Positions 57,990-64,000 of a stretch of DNA of 64,000 nt are shown here, piece by piece (position 1 is the stretch's first letter; every line of letters starts with the position of its first letter). The stretch spans positions 1,947,636 through 2,011,635 of the forward strand of contig NW_004450330.1 in assembly GCF_000321225.1 (NCBI RefSeq). The letters run 5' to 3'. The position numbers were made by a program, and so were the translations under genes. A model generated the notes under the pieces. That model saw nothing but the letters and a program-made list of their open reading frames with translations, did not search any database and was not told the origin of the DNA. The DNA is from Odobenus rosmarus divergens (taxonomy: Eukaryota > Chordata > Mammalia > Carnivora > Odobenidae).

Positions 57990-58570
57990 TCTGAGAAGCA
58001 GACATCAATACAGACTTAGATGTGCAAAAGATAAATTGGGGGAAATGCCTGTGGAGTATAAAGGGAAGAGGAAGTGGGAGTAGGCAGAGACACCCCCCCC
58101 AACTGTAGTGCAGGTCTGATACTTGTGGAAGGAGTGAGAGGAAAAAGGAAGATTGGGTTGGAAAAGCTTCAGACCACAGTGCACTCTGAGTAAAATCTCC
58201 GTCAGAGCAATGAGGAGCTCCAGCAAGAAGCCTGTTACAGGAGACTTGTGCTGGGTAGGAATGGCATGGCTCGAGTCCTCCTGCCTTGCTCAGCCATAGG
58301 CCAGGAGCAGCCTGGGCCGAGGGGGTCTTGGCACACGTCCTGAAACTATGGCAGCTGGAAGCTGCCAGCTGATGCTAGTCCTTACAGCAGCTTCTCTCGT
58401 GAAAGGGGATCTATAGGGTACACTCCGGTGGCTGCCGTGTGGGTAGATTCTAGGGTTTTATCTTCAGAGGAAACTTGATTTTCAAGTCCTTGGTAGAGGT
58501 GGGAGTAGAGCGGGAGTGGGAGAAACGTTTCGCTGCTGACCCCTGGCTGAAGGCTGGAGATATTAAGAAT
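57990..58570. repeat. Possible old repeat, family not assigned
   Basis: 'gagaagcagacatcaataca', 'gataaattgggggaaatgcc', 'gggagtaggcagagacaccc' and later 'gctgacccctggctgaaggc' have the style of a diverged LTR or DNA element. I cannot name it. Confidence 0.3.
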
Positions 58571-59480
58571 TTAACTTTGTGACTCTCACTGCGTGCTTCC
58601 CGGGTTTATCAGAGTCATTAGGTTGGGCGAGGCAAAGTGCTGGAAGTGCTACTCCGTCAGAAGTGTATGTAGGGCTGTTGGTAAGGATGCGTTTCTAAGG
58701 AAGCCCAAGGCTCTGAATCCTTGTTGCGCTCTTGTCCCACAGTACGTACCTACCAGCAGTCACTTACAGAATTAGATACATAGCAGGCAACTCGCATCAC
58801 CTTCCTCTTCTAGATGGCTCATGTCATGGTTCTTCTTGGGCCACAAATCTAGAGACATCTTTTGATTGCATTTCCCCTTCTCCTAAAATAAAATCCCAAA
58901 CACACCATCTTACATCACCACCACCAACAAAAGACTTGTGGCAGAGGAAAAGAAAACCAAGCAAGAAAAATGAATTTAAAAAGAAAGGCTAGAAAATCAA
59001 GTTATCTCAAGAATAATTATGACCCAAGTGCCCCGTAATTGAACTCTTCTCCAGGTTGCCCTCTCATCAGATAGCTCTAGGGGGTCTGAGAACTTGGGTG
59101 GCCCAAAGTATTTTAACCAACAACATCCCAGGCAAATAATTCCCTGCCTTCAAAATTATTACCACCAAGAAAATGTTTAAATACCAAAACCAGCAGTCAA
59201 CTGAACTCTTCAGAGTGAAAACAAACAAACAAACAACTGAATCAGTAAGTGTCTAGGTGGGTAGTATATCAGATGAAGATCTGGTAATTGGACTTTTTTT
59301 TTTTTTTAATCTGCAAAAAACACTAGAGAAACAGGAGAAACTTGCTCCTTGGCTGCCAAAAAGCCAAGGAAATAGGAGAACATCAGACACAATGAATAGC
59401 CAAGAAGGTGATGAGAAGCACATCCTCTCTAATTGTTGCCTCTTTTCTACTTCTTTTGGGGTTGGATCTTTACGTATCCA
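58571..59480. other. 5' flank, no feature recognised
   Basis: No repeat family or gene is recognised. Small A-rich tracts lie near 58970-58990 and 59220-59236. Confidence 0.4.
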
Positions 59481-59496
59481 AAATGCTCACTCCATT

Positions 59497-59599
59497 GCCT
59501 GGCTGGCTCAGTTGGAAGAGCATGTGACCCTTGATCTCGAGGTCATGATTTTAAGCCCCATACTGGGTGTTGAGATTACTTAAATAAATAGATAAACTT
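59497..59599 (+). mobile_element. Older-type carnivore SINE
   Basis: 'tggctggctcagttggaaga', 'gcatgtgacccttgatctcg', then 'aggtcatgattttaagcccc' and a 'taaataaata' tail form the shorter, older carnivore tRNA SINE. The flanks CAAAATGCTCACTCCATT (ending 59496) and CAAAATACTCACTCCATT (59600-59617) differ at one base and are its target-site duplication. Confidence 0.93.
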
Positions 59600-59715
59600 C
59601 AAAATACTCACTCCATTACATTAATTAATTTTGAAACATAACTATGATTGCTTTAATGTTGCTCTAAGAAACAATAAATTAGAACACTTAGTATAATGCA
59701 GCTAATTATCTAGAT

Positions 59716-60087
59716 CTGTGCCGTCCAATGTGGCAGCCACTAGTCATATGTGACTATTTGAATTCAAATGTAGATTAATTAAGATGGAACAAAGATGGGC
59801 GCCTGGGTGGCTCAGTTGGTTAAGCGACTGCCTTCAGCTCAGGTCATGATCCTGGAGTCCCTGGATCAAGTCTCACATCGGGCTCCCTGCTCGGCAGGGA
59901 GTCTGCTTCTCCCTCTGACCCTCCCCCCTCTCATGTGCTCTCTCTCTCTCTCTCTGTCTCAAATAAATAAATAAATAAAATCTTAAAAAAAAAATAAAAA
60001 GATGGAACAAAGTTTAAATACTCAGTTCCTCAGTTGACTAGTCACATTTGGAGTGCCCAACTACAGCTATGGGGCAGTGCTGATCTC
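59716..60087. mobile_element. MER5A-type hAT remnant split by a SINE
   Basis: 'ctgtgccgtccaatgtggca' and 'gccactagtcatatgtgact' begin a MER5A that resumes after the SINE with 'gttgactagtcacatttgga' and ends 'ggggcagtgctgatc'. Both inverted ends are present. Confidence 0.88.
59795..59998 (+). mobile_element. tRNA-derived carnivore SINE inside MER5A
   Basis: Full SINE with CT microsatellite and AAAT tail. AAGATGGAACAAAG at 59781-59794 and 59999-60012 is an exact 14-bp target-site duplication. Confidence 0.97.
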
Positions 60088-60099
60088 GACGATTGATTA

Positions 60100-60590
60100 G
60101 ATTTTAAAATAAATTGGCCTGGTATACTGGGTAGTCAAATAGCTTCTCACTTGCAAATGATTAAGCAGTGCATTTAACTTTAGCCAATGCTTATAACTTC
60201 TTGCTGTGAGAATTTCCCTCCCTGCTTTCCTTCTTCCCTTTGCTTTGTTTATCCTTTTGTTCTCTGGGGAGGAGACCGATGCTTCTAAACATTCTAAACA
60301 GGTATAGCCTGCTCCTCCCACCTCTGGTGTTTAAAGCCCAACAGGAAGGATAAAGAAAAAGACCGCAGATCAGTTAGACTTTGAAAATAGCAATCAACTG
60401 GAGATTGTACCCTTGCCCCTGGAAATGAACTTTCTGATTAGGTTAAATTCAAGTTTTTTTTAATTAAACAAAATTATATTATATTAATCCTATATTTTAT
60501 TTATCCAAGTAAAGATAGAAGAGCTCAGAGTTATAAAAAATGAAAAATACATATGAAAATCAAGAAAAACAGCTTAATTATATTTTCATT
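60100..60590. other. 5' flank, no feature recognised
   Basis: No repeat family is recognised. Confidence 0.4.
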
Positions 60591-60599
60591 TTTTATCAT

Positions 60600-60706
60600 C
60601 TTTTTTTAATTAACATACAATGTATTATTTATTTCAAGGGTACAGGTCTGTGATTACACAATACACAGCGCTCCCCACAACACATACTCTCCCCAATGTA
60701 TTTTCA
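60600..60706 (-). mobile_element. Short L1 3' UTR fragment
   Basis: 'ttaattaacatacaatgtat' through 'cacagcgctccccacaacac' and 'catactctccccaatgta' is the last ~100 bp of a carnivore L1 in antisense. It is a severely 5'-truncated insertion. Confidence 0.85.
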
Positions 60707-61180
60707 GAGGAGACTTAAAAAAATCAGTGGCTTATTTCTAAAGACATATTTCTAGAAATTTTTACAATATGTTTTAAAGAAATCAGAAATATTTTTATAT
60801 TTAGTTTGGTCAAATGCCATATATACAATTAGGGACCCTAGTCCTATTGCTTAAATCATTAATAAAATCTTGCCCATCAAACCAGGTACTAATTTTGAAT
60901 TGAGTAGTCTTTATATGAGTAAGAACATTCATTCGTTTTATCAGTTATGCAGCACATATGAATCTTACAGTGATAGATCTAGGTGTCACAAAAATGGAAC
61001 TTTCTCTATTCGTCTGTAACTGAAATTAAACCATCTCTCGGGGCCTATCTGGCAGAAAGCTTCATCTTGCCCTATTGACCCTAAACTCAATCACTTCCAG
61101 ATTCTTCGCAGTTTATTTTGGGTAAATCTTCAGCAATTCAAAGATCCTCACTTCCCTTCTCTTCCCCTTCTCCAAGGCCG
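60707..61180. other. 5' flank, no feature recognised
   Basis: No repeat family is recognised. Confidence 0.4.
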
Positions 61181-61184
61181 TGAT

Positions 61185-61325
61185 CTCATTCATTCATTCA
61201 TCAAATATTTGTTAAGCTCCTACTATGTACCAGGAACTAGGAATTGAGCATATGGTAAATATGACAAAAAGTCCTTGCTTTTGTGAAGCACATGTTTCAG
61301 TGGGGAAGACGAACAGTAAGAAAGC
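61185..61325 (-). repeat. L2 LINE 3' remnant (antisense)
   Basis: 'cattcattcattcatcaaat', 'cctactatgtaccaggaact' and 'cagtggggaagacgaacagt' form a clear antisense L2 3' end. Confidence 0.8.
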
Positions 61326-62020
61326 AAACAAATAAATATATGAAAAATACCAGGAGATAAAAGCTCTATAGAGAATTAAAACGGTGTGCTATGATAAGGG
61401 CGTGGGTGGGAGGGGAATCTTCAGTGTGGTAGTAGCTAAGTTGAGAACTGAATAATAAGAAAGAACAAGCCTTGAGAAAGGGAAAAGAGCACTTCAGGTG
61501 AAGGGAACAGCCAAGCATGGAGACTTTAAGGTGAGAAAGCTTGACTTCTAGTTTGCAAAGGCCTCCACAGTCTCCAGCATCAGCAAAATGGATTCTTATC
61601 TCCTTGCTGACCCAGAACAATGCATGAGCCTGCCTCAGAAAGGGAGGAGCTTGGGCAGCCAGAGAATTTTAGGAAAGAGAAACTTTAATATCATCTTAGA
61701 CTTTTATCATTCTTTCATAAACTTGTACATTTCTCTTATACTACTTGCATTGCCTATTTTTTGCTTTTAGTAGAAAGTAGAGACAGTACTAGGAAAGTCT
61801 ATAGCCGGATATATTGTAATTTAAAGCAAGAGCCAAGATGACTCTTTTTCTTTGGCAGGAGTGTCATCTTTCTTGCAGGACCATGCTGGCCACTTGTCAC
61901 TCTTGCCTCCGTTGAGCACCTAAACAAGACAATACATATCACAAAGTTGTTAGGGACCTTTTTGATAGCAATGTGATTTTTAAAAACATATCACAAATTT
62001 AAAAAATCTAATATTCTCCC
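61326..62020. other. 5' flank, no feature recognised
   Basis: Possibly a continuation of the L2 up to about 61560 ('ggtgagaaagcttgacttct'), but not certain. Otherwise nothing is recognised. Confidence 0.4.
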
Positions 62021-62057
62021 TATATTCTTTAAGTTATTATTTATTCCTTGAGGCTAT

Positions 62058-62108
62058 ATCATCTATCCATCCATGTGTCCATTTGTCCAACCATCCATCC
62101 ATCCACCT
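62058..62108. repeat. ATCC-type simple repeat
   Basis: Imperfect repeats of CATC/ATCC ('atccatccatccacctg' and preceding text). Confidence 0.8.
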
Positions 62109-62394
62109 GTTAGGTAGATTTAATTGAGCATCCCAGGATGAGTTCCTTCTCCATTCAGTCCCCTCTGGAGGGAGGCAAGTGAGGGAGACAAGTGAGGGTT
62201 GTCTCCCTTCCCTCAGGATCCCTATAGCCCTTTCTCCGTACTGCACAGTTCAGCATTTTATGATGCATACCTGCATTATTCATTCTGATCATTGCAATGG
62301 TGACAAGAATTAGGGCAGATATTCCCATTGTGCTAATGAGGAAACCAAGGCCTGGAGTATTAAACATGTGAGTGTTCTATTCTTCTATTAATAT

Positions 62395-62992
62395 CAATCT
62401 GCACAGTTTCCATAAAGTTAAACATACACTTTTGACCCAGCAATCCCCCTAGGTATTTGCCCAAGAGAAATAAAGATATATGTCCACACAAAGACATACA
62501 TGAATATTTATTGTAGCTTTATTCATAATAGCTCAAAGTTGAAATAGCCCAGGTGTTCGTCAATAGGAGAGCAGATAAACAGAGTGTGGTATATGCATAC
62601 AATGGAAAATGACTCAGCCACAGAAAGGAACAAACTTCTGATATATGTCAGAACATGGATAGATCTCAAAAACAGTATGCTGAGCAAAAGAAACTAGATC
62701 TAAAAGAGTACATATTTATTTATTCCGTTTATTTGGAATTTTACAGTAAGCAAAGCTAATCTAGAGCGGCAGAACGCATATCATGGCTGTCTGGGGCCAG
62801 AAATGGGGGTGGGTGGTGGGTGAGTATAGATTGCAAAGGAGCAGGGAATTTTGGGGGGTGATGGAAATATTTTATATCTTAATTGTGGTGGTGATTACAC
62901 GGGTATATGCTTTTGTCAAAAACCATTGAACTGTACACTTAAAATGGGTGCATTTTATTGTATGTAATTTATATCTCAATGTAGGTAATTTT
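62395..62992 (+). repeat. Old L1M 3' end (sense)
   Basis: 'gacccagcaatccccctagg', 'tattgtagctttattcataa', 'cataatggaaaatgactcag'-like text, 'gatggaaatattttatatct' and 'cattgaactgtacacttaaa' plus 'atgtaatttatatctcaatg' run in sense L1M order. Confidence 0.88.
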
Positions 62993-63006
62993 TAAAATAC
63001 ATATCT

Positions 63007-63209
63007 ATCGGGGTGCCTGGGTGGCTCAGTTGGTTAAGCATCTGCCTTCAGCTCCGGTTGTGATCCCAGGGTCCTGGGATCGAGTACCACATCAGGCTCT
63101 CTGCTCAGCCTGAGCCTGCCTCTCCCTCTCTCTCCTTCTGCCTGCGGTTCCCCCTGCTTGTGCTCTCTCTGTGTCAAATAAATAAATAAAATATTTTTAA
63201 AAATAAAAT
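63007..63209 (+). mobile_element. tRNA-derived carnivore SINE with perfect target-site duplication
   Basis: Head GGGGTGCCTGGGTGGCTCAG, body and 'aaataaataaataaaatatt' tail. AAAATACATATCT occurs at 62994-63006 and 63210-63222. It inserted at the 3' end of the L1M. Confidence 0.96.
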
Positions 63210-63222
63210 AAAATACATATCT

Positions 63223-64000
63223 GCCTAAAAATTATATATACTTTATATATGTATGTATTTATATATATATACACATATATATAATTTCCCCCTTATCTGT
63301 ATAAGAAGGGCTACGGGGATATAGGAAAATGTACATAAGTCAGAAAGTTCCAGAAAAGGAAGAAACGGTACCAAGAATGAGAATATCTCTAGCTTTGAGG
63401 ATAACAGGCAAAAAGCAAGTAGCAATAGATTCCAAAATACAGGAGTGAGGTCACTGCACAAACTTGAAGTCCAACTCCTGGGAAATGAAGCTTCTAGCTG
63501 CTCCTGCTATGAGATTCCAGTAAGGTATAATAAAAAATAGAAAACTGAGGTTCACTACCTGTGGCCTGGATTGGTAGACACAGGGATAGAGAGGTGAGGA
63601 ATTGGCAGAGCAGAAGAGAGAAGGAAAAGATGATGTCCTTCCTGTCTGGCGGCAGGCACAGCCAGGCCTCTCCCAAGACTCCAGAAGCCTCTCCAGACTG
63701 CGGCTGCTCTCTGACTCCCGGCAGAGGCCAGGGCTTTCCTTGGGAATGACGACAAAAAAACGTTTCCCCCAAGGTTGGACTCCACTAAAAAGATGACTGC
63801 TTTAGCTGAGAGGAACAGAAATGGGCCCTTTCAGAGAATCTGTCTTGGTGCTAGTCACCAGGGGCTCTGTGTGTTGAACTTCTCAGCTCTAGACTCTTGG
63901 TCACAGTGACATGGAGTAACAGAGGTCAATAGGACTTGCGCTGAAATGGACATTTGTTGTTAACTCCCCTTTCTTTGATAATAGTGCCTGGATTGTCCTT
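63223..64000. other. 5' flank, no feature recognised
   Basis: Starts with a TA-rich microsatellite (63229-63282). The rest is unique-looking. Open frames around 63494-63796 on both strands show no known domain. Confidence 0.4.

Noticed and set aside
49521..64000. A neighbouring gene upstream of PCOLCE2 (for example PAQR9)
   Set aside because: No frame in this flank shows seven-transmembrane or any other recognisable coding sequence. Any neighbour must lie beyond the window.

Overview
The window is nuclear DNA from a mammal of the order Carnivora, most probably an arctoid (bear, seal or mustelid type) rather than a dog or cat. The evidence is a set of about fifteen young tRNA-derived SINEs carrying the carnivore head 'GGGCGCCTGGGTGGCTCAG' and an AAATAAATAAA/CTTTAAAA tail. 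Their body (for example 'TTCGGCTCAGGTCATGATC') is not the dog SINEC_Cf version. There is also a near full-length carnivore L1. The species assignment is inference. One run of 295 Ns (14886-15180) marks an assembly gap.

The only protein-coding gene I can support is the 5' part of PCOLCE2 (procollagen C-endopeptidase enhancer 2), on the minus strand. Exon 1 (48949-49031, signal peptide) lies in a CpG island. Exons 2 (47823-47931) and 3 (5370-5625) encode the first CUB domain. Exon 4 (896-1020) opens the second CUB domain. All junctions have GT/AG sites and the reading phases close exactly (2, 0, 1, 0), giving the first 191 residues of a protein usually about 415 long. The remaining exons lie beyond the left edge. 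Intron 1 is about 1.0 kb, intron 2 about 42.2 kb and intron 3 about 4.3 kb. Exon 2 is only 109 bp and has no in-frame ATG, so it is easily missed in ORF-based reading.

Intron 2 is filled with layered repeats. From low to high coordinates: L1M-like and L2/MIR remnants (9-12 kb), a Tigger-type MITE (13.3-13.7 kb), a decayed near full-length L1 in the same orientation as the gene (14.48-22.17 kb) with five tandem ~205-bp units in its 5' UTR, a HAL1-like old LINE split by younger insertions (24.1-27.1 kb), L1M and Tigger remnants (27.5-32.5 kb), L2/MIR and unclassified old repeats (33-37 kb), a repeat-poor stretch (36.4-39.8 kb), MER5A, a small minisatellite and nested L1s (42-44.7 kb). Many young SINEs show clear target-site duplications.

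Upstream of the gene (49.5-64 kb) is 5' flank or intergenic DNA. It holds a 3' L1 fragment with matching flanks, SINEs, a MER5A split by a SINE, MIR and L2 remnants, and a repeat-poor block at 56.0-56.57 kb that could be regulatory. No second gene, RNA gene, CRISPR array or novel biological system was found. The observations most worth checking concern the complete PCOLCE2 exon model, the structure of the L1 5' UTR and the nested insertion chronology.
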